Assembly (NCBI GenBank): GCA_019694165.1
Contig: JAIBCL010000010.1
Span: 124,001 to 188,000 of the forward strand
Source: Verrucomicrobiaceae bacterium
GTDB taxonomy: Bacteria > Verrucomicrobiota > Verrucomicrobiia > Verrucomicrobiales > Verrucomicrobiaceae
Direction: 5' to 3'
Length of the DNA stretch: 64,000 nucleotides
Position 1 is the stretch's first letter. Every line of letters starts with the position of its first letter. Made by a program: the position numbers and the translations under genes. Of this stretch, positions 1 to 9,282 are shown one piece after another. The notes under the pieces are model-generated. The model saw nothing but the letters and a program-made list of their open reading frames with translations, searched no databases and was not told the origin of the DNA.

Positions 1-2346
1 TTGACGAATCTGCGCGAGTATCTCGCCGGCACGAATCCCTTCGATGCCGACAGTGACGATGACAACGTGAAGGACGGCGCCGAAGTCGATGGCGGGAGCG
101 ATCCGCTCCTGACATCGAGCAAGCCGGTCTTCTACCAAGGCACGCCCGCCGGCATCAGCGGCGAGGATTTGAATGGCAATGGCCTCTCCGACGCGTGGGA
201 GTCGTGGATCGGCCGCTTTGACCTGAATCCAAATGCCGATCTCGACGGCGATGGCTTCACCAATGCCGTCGAAGCCGTCGCGGGAACGAATCCCTTCGAT
301 GCAAATTCGCGTCTGTGGTCCGAGACGCTGCGGCAGGGCAATGACTTCGTGCTTCGCTGGCCTGTCATCGCGAACAAGTTCCACCGCGCGTGGACGAGCA
401 GCAATCTGTCATCGTGGTCGCTCGCGACGGGCACGCCGAGCATCGTCAGCGGCGAGTATCGGCAGACATTTGCCGGCGCACTGAGCGGGCCGCCGAAGTT
501 TTATCAGGCTCGCGTCAGCGATCTCGACACCGACGGCGATGGAGTGAGCGATTGGGCCGAAGTGAACGTGCTGGGCTCCAGCACCACGAGCGGCAACAGC
601 CTGCGTGCCTCATTGCCCGTCGATGACAATGGAGACGGCATTCCCGATCGCACGCTCAGCGGCGACTACGCTGCGCTGATCACGCGCTTCCAAGGCGGCG
701 GCACCTCCGGCGGCTTTTCCACGAGCAATGGCATCACGGGATCCAGCACCGGCAGCAGCATCTCGCGCGAACTCGCCGCGCGCTTCCTCATGCAGTCGTC
801 CTTCAGCCCGACGCGCGAGGACATCGAGCGCGTGCAGTCGCTCGGCTACTCGGGCTGGATCACGGAGCAAGTCAGCAAGCCGGCGACGCTTCACTCGACC
901 TACATCAAGAGCATCTACGCCGACTTCTTCGGCCAGCGCTCAAAGCCCGGTTACAGCTACAATCAGGACAATCAGTTCCTCAACGGCAACAACATGATGA
1001 CCGCCTTCGCCCGCGCCGCGATTCAGGGCGAGGATCAGCTTCGGCAGCGCGTCGCCTTTGCGTTGAGCCAGATCATTGTCGCGTCGCGCCGCGATGCGAA
1101 TCTCGAGAACCGTCCGCTCGCGATGGCGGACTTCTACGACATCTTCACGCGCCGCGCGTTTGGGAACTACTACGACATCCTCATGGACGTGGCGCTGCAC
1201 CCCGTGATGGGGCGCTACCTCAGCCACGTCGGCAATGAAAAGGCCGATCCGTCGATCAATCGCTACCCTGACGAAAACTTCGCGCGTGAGCTGATGCAGC
1301 TCTTTACCATCGGCCTCTGGCAGCTCAATCCCGACGGCACGCGACAGGTGAATGGTCAGGGGCAAAACATCCCGACTTATTCCAATCAGGAGATCACCCA
1401 GCTCGCACGCGTGATGACCGGCCTGTGGTTCGGTGGTCGGGATTGGGGCAGCGGCGGCTGGACGGATGAAGATCACTCCGTGTCGATGACGATGAATGCG
1501 GATCGACACGATTTCGGTGAGAAGACGTTGCTGAACGGCTACGTGATCCCTGCCCGCGCCGAGACAACGGCCAATGGCTTGCAGGACATCGCCGATGCCG
1601 TGCGCAGTCTCTTCAATCACGCCAACTGCGCGCCATTCGTCAGCCGGCAGCTCATTCAGTTCCTCGTCACCGACAATCCATCGCCCTCTTATGTGCAACG
1701 GGTAGCTGCGGTCTTTGCCAACAACGGCTCCGGAACTCGCGGCGATCTCGCCGCTGTCGTGCGCGCCATTTTGCTCGATGACGATGCCCGCAATCCAGCC
1801 ACCTCCGCGAACTCAGCAGCATTCGGCCGGCTCAAAGAACCCGTCATCCGCACGATGGCGATGGCTCGCGCGTTCGGCCTGAAGAGCGCGGCCGATTTTC
1901 TCTGGTGGGATTGGGGCGAGTTTAACGCCGCCGCCAAGCAAGAGCCGACGAACTCGCCGAGCGTCTTCAATTTCTACCGCCCCGACTACAAGGCGCCCGG
2001 CCTCCTCACGCAGAACAGCCTCGCTGGTCCGGTCTTCCAGATCACCGACAGCTACTCGTCCATTTCCTTCCCGAACAAACTGTGGTCCGTGATCGACGAA
2101 GGCTTCAGCTACTGGCACGCCTACTCGTTCGGACTCGATCTCTCGACGGAAATTGCGCTCGCCAGCACGCCCGAGAAGCTCATCGATCATCTCAACACAC
2201 TCTTCTGCGCCGGCGGAATGAGCCTGAACACGCGCAACATCATCCTCACGAATCTCGCGCAGATCCCATCCGATCAACCCGAAGCCCGCGCGCGCGTGGC
2301 GGTGTATCTCGTGATGACCTGCGCCGAAGGCGCGGTGATGAAGTGA
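1..2346 (+). CDS. DUF1800 family secreted protein with calcium-repeat N-terminus (5' partial)
   Basis: The frame is open from the window edge, so the true start and any signal peptide probably lie upstream. The first 220 visible residues carry Asp-rich thrombospondin type-3-like calcium motifs (DSDDDNVKDGAE near 16, DLDGDGFTNAVE near 80, DTDGDGVSDWAE near 176, DDNGDGIPD near 208). From about residue 255 to the end the chain matches the DUF1800 family, with the hallmark segment DENFARELMQLFTIGLW near 423. DUF1800 proteins are exported and of unknown function, and are usually encoded directly before a DUF1501 partner. Here that partner follows after two inserted small genes. The C-terminus (stop at 2346) is intact. 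The family call is firm; the cellular role is unknown. Confidence 0.9.
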   Translation: MTNLREYLAGTNPFDADSDDDNVKDGAEVDGGSDPLLTSSKPVFYQGTPAGISGEDLNGNGLSDAWESWIGRFDLNPNADLDGDGFTNAVEAVAGTNPFDANSRLWSETLRQGNDFVLRWPVIANKFHRAWTSSNLSSWSLATGTPSIVSGEYRQTFAGALSGPPKFYQARVSDLDTDGDGVSDWAEVNVLGSSTTSGNSLRASLPVDDNGDGIPDRTLSGDYAALITRFQGGGTSGGFSTSNGITGSSTGSSISRELAARFLMQSSFSPTREDIERVQSLGYSGWITEQVSKPATLHSTYIKSIYADFFGQRSKPGYSYNQDNQFLNGNNMMTAFARAAIQGEDQLRQRVAFALSQIIVASRRDANLENRPLAMADFYDIFTRRAFGNYYDILMDVALHPVMGRYLSHVGNEKADPSINRYPDENFARELMQLFTIGLWQLNPDGTRQVNGQGQNIPTYSNQEITQLARVMTGLWFGGRDWGSGGWTDEDHSVSMTMNADRHDFGEKTLLNGYVIPARAETTANGLQDIADAVRSLFNHANCAPFVSRQLIQFLVTDNPSPSYVQRVAAVFANNGSGTRGDLAAVVRAILLDDDARNPATSANSAAFGRLKEPVIRTMAMARAFGLKSAADFLWWDWGEFNAAAKQEPTNSPSVFNFYRPDYKAPGLLTQNSLAGPVFQITDSYSSISFPNKLWSVIDEGFSYWHAYSFGLDLSTEIALASTPEKLIDHLNTLFCAGGMSLNTRNIILTNLAQIPSDQPEARARVAVYLVMTCAEGAVMK

Positions 2347-2395
2347 TGACAAAACGAATCTGGACGAAACTGCACCGCCCAAGTACATTTGGCCT

Positions 2396-2680
2396 ATGAA
2401 CGTCTCCGCACCCGCCCACATGTCCCTGCTTCTGAGTCGCGCTGCGCAACTCGGGCAGAAGACCATGCCTCAGCCGATTGCGGCATGGCTGTTCGAGGAG
2501 CTTCGTTTTAGCGAGGCCGATGAGAAAAGACGCAATGAACTTTATGAAAAGGCCATGAGCGGCACTCTATCTCCAGCAGAGAACGCTGAACTGGATGATT
2601 TCGTTGAAGTGGCGGATACGCTCGACCTTCTCAAAGCCAGGGCTGCGGCTGATCGGCTTGCGCAGCCAGCATCCACATGA
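2396..2680 (+). CDS. Small conserved partner protein of an HNH endonuclease
   Basis: A 94-residue protein whose last codons overlap the next gene by 4 nt (ATGA), so the two are almost certainly translated together. The core (FSEADEKRRNELYEKAMSG, then LSPAENAELDDFVEVAD) is acidic and helical. It resembles the small proteins that precede HNH genes of this type in many bacteria, which carry a 'TPAEREELDNYxRVG' pattern. No catalytic motif or DNA-binding fold is evident, and no function is established. It could be an antitoxin or accessory subunit of the HNH protein, but that is inference from the coupling. A second in-frame ATG at 2420 is an alternative start. Confidence 0.7.
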   Translation: MNVSAPAHMSLLLSRAAQLGQKTMPQPIAAWLFEELRFSEADEKRRNELYEKAMSGTLSPAENAELDDFVEVADTLDLLKARAAADRLAQPAST

Positions 2681-3081
2681 GCAGAGTGACGAATGCTCTG
2701 TGCCGCGAGATCCGCCTGCGTGCGAATGGTCGTTGCGAGTATTGCCGGCATCCAGAAGCGATGTCCGCCGTGCCGTTCGAAGCGGAGCATGTCATCCCAG
2801 TAAAGTTGGAAGGCCCAACGACCGCAGAGAACACAGCTTGGGCCTGCTTCCGCTGCAATCGCTTCAAAGGAGGCGCGGTCGCTGGTTATGATCATCGCGA
2901 GCAAGATGTCGTCCGGCTGTTCAACCCTCGCCGTGACTCATGGGATGATCACTTTGAGATGAACAACGGCGTGATCACTCCGCGCACTCGCATCGGTGAA
3001 ACGACCGTCGCTGTGCTTCGCTTGAACGATGAAAAGCGCGTCGAGGCTAGAAGGACGCTAATCAAACAAGGCCTTTGGTAG
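2677..3081 (+). CDS. HNH endonuclease
   Basis: A 134-residue protein with a compact HNH/zinc fold: C20-x2-C23, E37-H38 (EHVIP in place of the more usual DH), N52, and C57-x2-C60-N61 with K64. The stretch VRLFNPRRDSWDDHFEM after the core is typical of the stand-alone HNH proteins found beside the small partner encoded just upstream. The family makes metal-dependent cuts in DNA; the natural substrate of this subtype is unknown. The start ATG overlaps the stop of the partner gene. The pair sits between a DUF1800 and a DUF1501 gene, which are normally neighbours, so it may have been inserted. Confidence 0.88.
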   Translation: MSRVTNALCREIRLRANGRCEYCRHPEAMSAVPFEAEHVIPVKLEGPTTAENTAWACFRCNRFKGGAVAGYDHREQDVVRLFNPRRDSWDDHFEMNNGVITPRTRIGETTVAVLRLNDEKRVEARRTLIKQGLW

Positions 3082-3096
3082 GCCGCTCTTTGCGAT

Positions 3097-4584
3097 ATGT
3101 CCGCTTATTCGAAATCTCTCACCCGCCGCCGCTTCCTCGGAGAAGCAAACTGCGCCGCGCTCAGCAGCGTGCCGGTCATGAACATGCTGCTGAACCTGAA
3201 GCTGGCCGGCACCGTCGCCGCGCAGACGGCGCAGCCGGAGCCGACGGATCGCAAGACCATCGTCTGCCTGTTCCTGAACGGCGGCATGGACTCCTTCAAT
3301 CTCCTTGTCCCTCGCGATGGCAGGCACGGCACGTATGCGACATCGCGCGGGAATCTCGCGCTGCCGCTCACGCCGCAGTCGCAGAAGCCGAAGGATCCCG
3401 TCATCTCTCTGAACCAGGCCGCGAACGGCGACGGGCAGCTCTACGGCATTCATCCGAGCTGCACGGGGCTGGCCGAACTCTTCAACGGCCTCGGCGGCGA
3501 CACTTCGAAGCGACGCCTCGCCTTTGTGTCCAACGTCGGCACGCTCATCCAGCCGGCCACGAAGGCGCAGTATCTGGCCGAGAGCGTGCCGCTGCCGCGC
3601 GCGCTCTTCTCCCATGCGGATCAAATCGATCAATGGCAGACCTCGGTGCCGCAAGGCATGTCACAAGCGAGCGGCTGGGCCGGCCGCGCGGCGGATGTGC
3701 TGCATACGAATGCAAACTCGGGTCTGACCTCGATGTCGATCTCGATGAGCGGCATCAACCTGTTTCAGGTCGGCAACAGCACCGAGCAGTTCGTCGTCAC
3801 GCCCGGTGGTGCGCTCACGTTCACAAAGGCGGTGGACGGGCAGCCGGCATCGAATCCCCTCAACGTCAAAGACACGGCGCAGCGCAGCCTCATCCAGCAG
3901 CATTACGCGAACCTGATGCAGGAGTCCTTTGCGAAGCTGACGAAGAACAGCCTCGACCTTCAGGAGTTCTTCCAGTCCGTCTTCACCGGTCCGCACAACC
4001 CGACGATCACCACCGTCTATCCGCCGAACAATTACCTCGCCACGACGCTGAAGTCCGTCGCGCGCACGATCTTTTTGCGTGAGTGGTTTGGCCTGAGACG
4101 GCAGACCATCTTCGTCGGCTACGGCGGCTGGGATCATCATGGCGAGCTGCTCGACACGCAGGCCGGGATGCTCTCCACGCTGGATGGCGCGCTGGCGGCG
4201 TTTCAAAAGACGCTGGAGGAATTCGGCGTGCAGGACAGCGTGATCACGTTCACCGCGTCTGACTTCGGCCGCACGCTTCGCAGCAATGGCCGCGGCACCG
4301 ACCATGCGTGGGGCGGCAATGCCATCGTCATGGGCGGCGCGGTGGATGGAGGCCGCGTCGTTGGCACGTTCCCCGATCTCGCGCTCGACAGCAATAACGA
4401 TGTCGGCCACGGCGGCCGTCTGCTGCCGACAACATCGGTGGACCAATACTTTGCCGAGATGCTCCGCTGGTTCGGCGTCTCCGCCGCGAACATGAGCTAC
4501 GTGCTGCCGAACATCGCGAACTTTTACAATCCGTCTTCGCCTTCCCTGCCGATAGGCTTCTTGAAGCCGGGAACGTGGACGTAA
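3097..4584 (+). CDS. DUF1501 domain protein, Tat-exported
   Basis: A 495-residue protein beginning with a twin-arginine signal (SLTRRRFLGEANCAALSS) and followed by a DUF1501 domain. That family is related to the alkaline-phosphatase/sulfatase fold and shows the segments LFLNGGMDSFNLLVP near residue 53 and VGYGGWDHHGELLDTQ near 343, plus TASDFGRTLRSNGRGTDHAWGG near 387. DUF1501 genes usually sit beside DUF1800 genes and the products are thought to act outside the cytoplasm, but no reaction is established. Here the DUF1800 partner lies 750 bp upstream on the same strand, separated by the HNH pair. The start ATG is followed directly by the Tat motif. Confidence 0.9.
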   Translation: MSAYSKSLTRRRFLGEANCAALSSVPVMNMLLNLKLAGTVAAQTAQPEPTDRKTIVCLFLNGGMDSFNLLVPRDGRHGTYATSRGNLALPLTPQSQKPKDPVISLNQAANGDGQLYGIHPSCTGLAELFNGLGGDTSKRRLAFVSNVGTLIQPATKAQYLAESVPLPRALFSHADQIDQWQTSVPQGMSQASGWAGRAADVLHTNANSGLTSMSISMSGINLFQVGNSTEQFVVTPGGALTFTKAVDGQPASNPLNVKDTAQRSLIQQHYANLMQESFAKLTKNSLDLQEFFQSVFTGPHNPTITTVYPPNNYLATTLKSVARTIFLREWFGLRRQTIFVGYGGWDHHGELLDTQAGMLSTLDGALAAFQKTLEEFGVQDSVITFTASDFGRTLRSNGRGTDHAWGGNAIVMGGAVDGGRVVGTFPDLALDSNNDVGHGGRLLPTTSVDQYFAEMLRWFGVSAANMSYVLPNIANFYNPSSPSLPIGFLKPGTWT

Positions 4585-4603
4585 CGGATGCTTCTGAGAC
4601 GTG

Positions 4604-5209
4604 ATGAGTGAGGATGACGATCCGTATCGCCGCCTGCGTGTCGCGGCGATTTTCTTGACCAGCGTCGGCGTGCTGGTCGCGTTGCTTTGCTTCTACGTGA
4701 TCGGCAAAGTCGGCGAAGTCCCGAAGGCTTTCGTGGAAGTCACTGAGCGGGCGATGACCGAAGCCGCCCAGCGCGTGCAGCCACTGATCGGCCCCACTAT
4801 TCTCAAGCAATACGCCGACCCGGCCTCGACGCCGGAAGACGATCTCACCCTGATGTCCCGTGCGCTTGGCAATTTCTCGCTGCTCGTGAAAGGCGATGAT
4901 CCGCTGCCCCTCGGAGCGAATGAAGACATCGCCGAGGTGCTGCGCGGCAAGAACAAGGCTCACCTGCGCTTTCTGCCGGATGACTCACCCGTCTTCGACA
5001 AGCTGGGGCGCATCATTGACCGCTGGGGCACGCCTCTCTATTTCCACGCCGAGTCGCGCGATCACCTCGACATCCGCAGCGCAGGTCCCGACAAGCAGAT
5101 GTGGACTGCGGACGATCTGCACCGGCGATACGATGGCAGCCTGCTGCATGGTGACGCGTTGCTCGCGCCGAGCCTGTTTCAAGCAAGAGCAAGAGGCGGT
5201 GCGGGGTGA
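4604..5209 (+). CDS. Membrane-anchored hypothetical protein with pseudopilin-like tail
   Basis: About 201 residues. One transmembrane helix follows a short charged N-terminus (roughly residues 12-33, AIFLTSVGVLVALLCFYVIG), so most of the chain should be outside the membrane. The end reads DRWGTPLYFHAESRDHL then IRSAGPDKQMWTADD, the pattern seen at the C-terminus of GspG-type pseudopilins and related verrucomicrobial proteins, where Asp residues bind calcium. It lacks the N-terminal prepilin peptidase site, so it is not a normal pseudopilin. It lies 19 bp after the DUF1501 gene and may be co-transcribed. A GTG directly before the chosen ATG is an alternative start. Confidence 0.7.
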   Translation: MSEDDDPYRRLRVAAIFLTSVGVLVALLCFYVIGKVGEVPKAFVEVTERAMTEAAQRVQPLIGPTILKQYADPASTPEDDLTLMSRALGNFSLLVKGDDPLPLGANEDIAEVLRGKNKAHLRFLPDDSPVFDKLGRIIDRWGTPLYFHAESRDHLDIRSAGPDKQMWTADDLHRRYDGSLLHGDALLAPSLFQARARGGAG

Positions 5210-5340
5210 TGAATGTTTCACTGTAGTGCCACCAGTGGCTGCCGGCATCGGGGTGGTGAAAATACCCGATAATGACCTTGTCATTTCTCACTGCCGTCTT
5301 ACTTCGTGCCGCTCCGGCAGTGGAAATAGGGAGCAATTCA

Positions 5341-6966
5341 ATGTCTGATAGTGACAGCCAAGCCGCCAAGTGGTTTAAGTCGGGGACCTTCGTGCCTCCG
5401 ACCGTGGAGGAACTGAACAGGCTCATCCCGACCTGTGAGATTCTGGAGTTCATCGACCGCGGCGGGATGGGCGCGGTGTACAAAGCGAAGCAGCTCAGCC
5501 TGAATCGCATCGTGGCAGTAAAGGTGTTGCCGCCGGCCTTGCATCAGGACAAAAAGAGTTTCGCCGACAGGTTCAGGCGTGAAATCAACACGCTGGCCAT
5601 GCTGAACCACCCTCACATTGTCGCCATCCATGACAGCGGCGAGGCGGCGGACGGGCTGCTCTATTATGTGATGGAGTACGTGGATGGCACCACGCTCCTG
5701 CGGCGTATGGAGCGCGGCGGCATGAGCCCGCGACAGAAACTCGCGGCGGTCGTCGAGATTTGCGAGGCGCTGCAGTACGCCCATGACAAAGGAGTGATCC
5801 ACCGCGACATCAAGCCCTCGAACATCCTGGTGGATTCGAAAGACTGCGTGAAGATCGCCGACTTCGGACTGGCGAAGATGCTCACGACTGAAGGGGAGGC
5901 GTCGATGCTCACGGCCACGGGAGACGCCGTCGGCACGCCAGACTACGTGGCGCCCGAGGTGATCAATGGCGAGCATCCAGTGGACCATCGGGCGGACATT
6001 TACTCCCTCGGCGTCATGCTTTACTTCATGCTCACCGGCCATACACCGAAGGGAGTGTGGGAACCGCCATCGGTGGCCGGCGCGGACCGGCGGCTCGATG
6101 ACGTGGTGAACCGCGCGCTGAAGCACGACCCGGGCGAGCGGTTTCAAAACGCCATGGACATCACCGGCGTGCTCAATGACGTGCTGCGCCAGGAGACAAA
6201 CAAGATCCAGTCGCAACCCTCGCGCGCCCGGCGGGCAATGCCCGCCGCGGGACCGGATGCGCCCACCCTTTATGTGGGCGCTGCGCGGCGGCGCGAGGGC
6301 TGGGGCAAGAAGGCATCTCTCGCCGCTGCCATCGCGATTCTGGCCGCCGGTGCGATTTCGTTTTTTCGCCGTCCGGTCGAAGCCGACGGAAAGAGCGCAC
6401 CGTCTCCGGCAGGTGCGTCCGTTGGCACGCCTGCGGCGGTTCCGGCGGATCGAAGTGATGCGCGTGCTTTTGCGAAATGGATATTCGACCATGGCGGCTT
6501 TCTGCACGCCACTTGGAGCACGCAGAAGGAAAGGAAACCCCACAGCGATCTTGAGATCCGGACGTTGTCCGGTCTGCCGGAGGAGGACTTCGAAATCTGG
6601 CGGGTGAATTTTGTCGAGAACCCTGCCTTCAACGATGGCGATCTGGCTGAACTGATTGAACGGTGTCGCAAGGCGGGGACGGTGACGAATATCGGCCTGC
6701 AGGGCACGGCGATCACGCCTGCCGGGCTGTCCTCGTTGCCCAAAGTGGCCGACACCTTGAAAGGGCTCGACATCGAGCGTACAAACGCGCTGTCGGCCGA
6801 CAGCACGAATGCGATCCTGGCATGTCCCCAGCTCGCCATTCTACGGCTCACGATGCGCTACAAAGTTGATCTCCCTGCCGGTGCCGTTCCCGACGAAGAA
6901 CTTGTCGAGCGCATAAGGCAGGGACTGCCCGATTTGAACATCCACGCAAGCAATCCAGAACCATGA
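5341..6966 (+). CDS. Transmembrane Ser/Thr protein kinase with LRR-like C-terminus
   Basis: 541 residues. The cytoplasmic Hanks-type kinase domain spans about residues 33-290: glycine loop DRGGMGAVYKA (first loop glycine replaced by Asp), Lys61 in VAVKVL, HRDIKPSN near 154 and DFG near 174, with APEV further on, so it should be active. A single transmembrane helix follows (ASLAAAIAILAAGAISFF, about 325-343). The external part ends in a short leucine-rich-like stretch (VTNIGLQGTAITPAGLSSL, then TLKGLDIE). I chose the ATG at 5341 because AGGGAG precedes it at good spacing; an upstream in-frame ATG at 5272 would add 23 residues without similarity to the family. The preceding 130 bp hold no other gene. 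Confidence 0.9.
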   Translation: MSDSDSQAAKWFKSGTFVPPTVEELNRLIPTCEILEFIDRGGMGAVYKAKQLSLNRIVAVKVLPPALHQDKKSFADRFRREINTLAMLNHPHIVAIHDSGEAADGLLYYVMEYVDGTTLLRRMERGGMSPRQKLAAVVEICEALQYAHDKGVIHRDIKPSNILVDSKDCVKIADFGLAKMLTTEGEASMLTATGDAVGTPDYVAPEVINGEHPVDHRADIYSLGVMLYFMLTGHTPKGVWEPPSVAGADRRLDDVVNRALKHDPGERFQNAMDITGVLNDVLRQETNKIQSQPSRARRAMPAAGPDAPTLYVGAARRREGWGKKASLAAAIAILAAGAISFFRRPVEADGKSAPSPAGASVGTPAAVPADRSDARAFAKWIFDHGGFLHATWSTQKERKPHSDLEIRTLSGLPEEDFEIWRVNFVENPAFNDGDLAELIERCRKAGTVTNIGLQGTAITPAGLSSLPKVADTLKGLDIERTNALSADSTNAILACPQLAILRLTMRYKVDLPAGAVPDEELVERIRQGLPDLNIHASNPEP

Positions 6967-7003
6967 TGGGTGCTTGTCAGCGGGCCTTCATTCCTTTGCT
7001 CCC

Positions 7004-8365
7004 ATGAACAACAAAACACATACATCAGCGAGAACACAAGGCGCCGGAATTATGCCAGTGATGGCCAGCGGCGAAGAGAATACAGGTGGTGCATCCGCAT
7101 CCGTATATGCGCGCTCGGATTCGGCGCGCCGGATAGGATCCTGTGCGCCGCGTTTCGCGGCGCGGACGCGGAGATCCAAACCACGGCTGCTGTGGATCGG
7201 CGATGCCGTGGTGCCGACGGGCTTTGCCACCGTCACTCACAATATCCTGGCGCACCTGCACCGGCGTTGGGATGCAGCCGTCTCCGGAGTGAACTATGAT
7301 GGCGCGGCGCATCCGTTTCCCTACCGGATTTTTCCCGCCTGGCAGGGCGGGGACATGTGGGGCATGGACCGCTTCGCGCATGTTTGCGCCGAGTTCGCCC
7401 CCGATGCCGTGGTCATCAACAACGACTGGTGGAATGTGGCGGGGTTCCTGGAGCGCGCCCCGCGCGGCGTGCCCGTCATCGGCTACATGCCGGTGGATGG
7501 AACGAACATGAGCCGCGACATCACGCCGAAGCTCGATGGGTTGTCCGCCGCGGTCTGGTACACCGGCTTCGGCCGCGAGCAGGCGAGGCTCGCCGGCTTT
7601 CGTGGCAGGGATCACGTCGTGCCCCACGGCATCGATACCACGATCTTCCGCCCGGTCGATCGCGCGCTCGCGCGCGAGACGCTGGGTCTCCCCGCCGATT
7701 CGTTCATCGTCGGCAACGTGAACCGCAATCAGCCGCGCAAGCGGCTCGACGTGACGATCCGCTACTTCGCCGAATGGATCGCGCGCCGCCGCGTGCGTGA
7801 TGCGTTTTTGCTGCTGCATTGCGCTCGGCAGGACACGGGATGGGACCTCGCCGCGCTGGCCGCACACCACGGCGTGGCGGACCGCGTCATCTTCACCGGC
7901 GGTGAGAAAATGCGGGATGCCACGGACAAGGGTTTCATGCCGCTGGTGTACAGCGCGCTCGACGTGCAGGTGTCCACCACGCTCGGGGAGGGCTGGGGTC
8001 TCACCACGATGGAGGGCATGGCCTGCGGCGTGCCGCAGATCGTGCCGGACTGGGCCGCGCTTGGGGAGTGGTCCGTGTCTGCCATTCGCATCCCGTGCTC
8101 CACGCAACTTGCGCATCCGGAGATCAACACCATCGGCGCCCTGCCTGACATGCTGCCGTTTGTCGAGGCCTTGCACGACCTTTACCAGAATCCGAGGCGC
8201 CGTCGGCTGATGTCGCGGCAGGGATTGCGTCTTACGGCATCCGAGCGCTTTGAATGGAAAAATGTCGCGGCACGAATGGATACGGTGATCCGCGAGGTCG
8301 TCGAATCACGCAGGACCCGCGCGGCCATGAAAGCCAGACGCAGAACCGGGGTGCTTGCGCGATGA
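7004..8365 (+). CDS. Glycosyltransferase family 4
   Basis: 453 residues with a GT-B fold of the GT4 type. The N-terminal half begins at about residue 50 with LWIGDAVVPTGFATVTHNIL; the donor-binding half has NVNRNQPRKRLDVTIRYF and GEGWGLTTMEGMACGVPQI near 330, the E-x7-E region of GT4 enzymes. It should transfer a sugar from a nucleotide donor to a surface glycan; neither sugar is predictable. The first 50 residues (rich in Arg, Ser, Gly) are not typical of the family, so the true start may be further in (ATG at 7052). Its stop overlaps the next gene's start (ATGA), which indicates a glycan operon. Confidence 0.88.
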   Translation: MNNKTHTSARTQGAGIMPVMASGEENTGGASASVYARSDSARRIGSCAPRFAARTRRSKPRLLWIGDAVVPTGFATVTHNILAHLHRRWDAAVSGVNYDGAAHPFPYRIFPAWQGGDMWGMDRFAHVCAEFAPDAVVINNDWWNVAGFLERAPRGVPVIGYMPVDGTNMSRDITPKLDGLSAAVWYTGFGREQARLAGFRGRDHVVPHGIDTTIFRPVDRALARETLGLPADSFIVGNVNRNQPRKRLDVTIRYFAEWIARRRVRDAFLLLHCARQDTGWDLAALAAHHGVADRVIFTGGEKMRDATDKGFMPLVYSALDVQVSTTLGEGWGLTTMEGMACGVPQIVPDWAALGEWSVSAIRIPCSTQLAHPEINTIGALPDMLPFVEALHDLYQNPRRRRLMSRQGLRLTASERFEWKNVAARMDTVIREVVESRRTRAAMKARRRTGVLAR

Positions 8366-9282
8366 GGATCGCCTTCGTCGGCGCATCAGGTTACGGGAAT
8401 GTCGGCGATGACACTTACCCGCTGGTCTTCCGCGAGCATCTGCCGGGGCACGAGTTGTTCTTCTTCAATTCCGATCTGCCGCGGGAGATGCCCGAGGGAA
8501 TCAGGCTCCTCGTGCTCGGTGGCGGCGGGATCATCTATAACTCGCAGATGGATCCGCCCGAAGCCGAGTCGCCGCACTTCGTGGCGATGAAGCACTACCT
8601 CGAATGGGCACGGCGCAGCGGTGTGCCATGGGGCTTCCTGTCATGCGGCGTGCAGTTTGCCATCGCCGCCGGCCAGAGCCCCAAGAATACCGCCGCCCTC
8701 AAGCCGTGGGAGCCCTGGTTGCGGGATGCGGCGTTTGTCACGGTGCGCTCGCCGGTTTGCAAACGAGTGATTGATGCGCTCGGTTCCCGGGCGGACACGC
8801 GCTTCTTTCCGGATTCGGCCTATCTCTTCGGACGCCAGAAGCAGGCCGGTGTGGCGCGAGGCCGCACCCGCCAGTTCACAGTGGTGCCCGCGGGGGTCAT
8901 CAATGTGCATGACCCCTTCGTCCAGCATTTCCTTGCGCCCTTCGAGCGGGCTTCGGGGTGGACGTTGGTGTGGCTGAACATGGGGGCGATGGTTGATGCC
9001 GGCAGCGTTTTCGATGACGCCCGGCACCGGTATCCGGGGAGCGTTGTCATTGAGCGCCCGACTCCGGACGAGGCGTACGCTCAGATCGCCGCCTCGTCCT
9101 TCGTCCTCAGCGGGCGCTATCACGGCATGGTTTTCGCCCGGAGCTGCGGCGTGCCGTTTTTCGTTCCGCAGGATGCGCCGTCGAAGATCAGGCACGAGGA
9201 CTACACGACGGATCCCGCACAGGCCATCGGGCACATCGACACCATTCGCGAGCACGTCGCGCGGCTCACGGCAGGCGCGTGA
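8362..9282 (+). CDS. Polysaccharide pyruvyl transferase family protein
   Basis: 306 residues. The N-terminus MRIAFVGASGYGNVGDD is the characteristic glycine-rich start of pyruvyl transferases (CsaB/WcaK type), and the C-terminal SGRYHGMVFARSCGVPFF near residue 250 is the conserved SxRxH motif region. Members add pyruvate as a ketal to sugars of exopolysaccharide or cell-wall polymers using phosphoenolpyruvate. The start at 8362 overlaps the end of the GT4 gene and begins exactly at the family motif; an earlier in-frame start at 8254 lies inside the GT4 gene and was rejected. The 3' end overlaps the convergent GT9-like gene by 17 nt. Confidence 0.9.
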   Translation: MRIAFVGASGYGNVGDDTYPLVFREHLPGHELFFFNSDLPREMPEGIRLLVLGGGGIIYNSQMDPPEAESPHFVAMKHYLEWARRSGVPWGFLSCGVQFAIAAGQSPKNTAALKPWEPWLRDAAFVTVRSPVCKRVIDALGSRADTRFFPDSAYLFGRQKQAGVARGRTRQFTVVPAGVINVHDPFVQHFLAPFERASGWTLVWLNMGAMVDAGSVFDDARHRYPGSVVIERPTPDEAYAQIAASSFVLSGRYHGMVFARSCGVPFFVPQDAPSKIRHEDYTTDPAQAIGHIDTIREHVARLTAGA

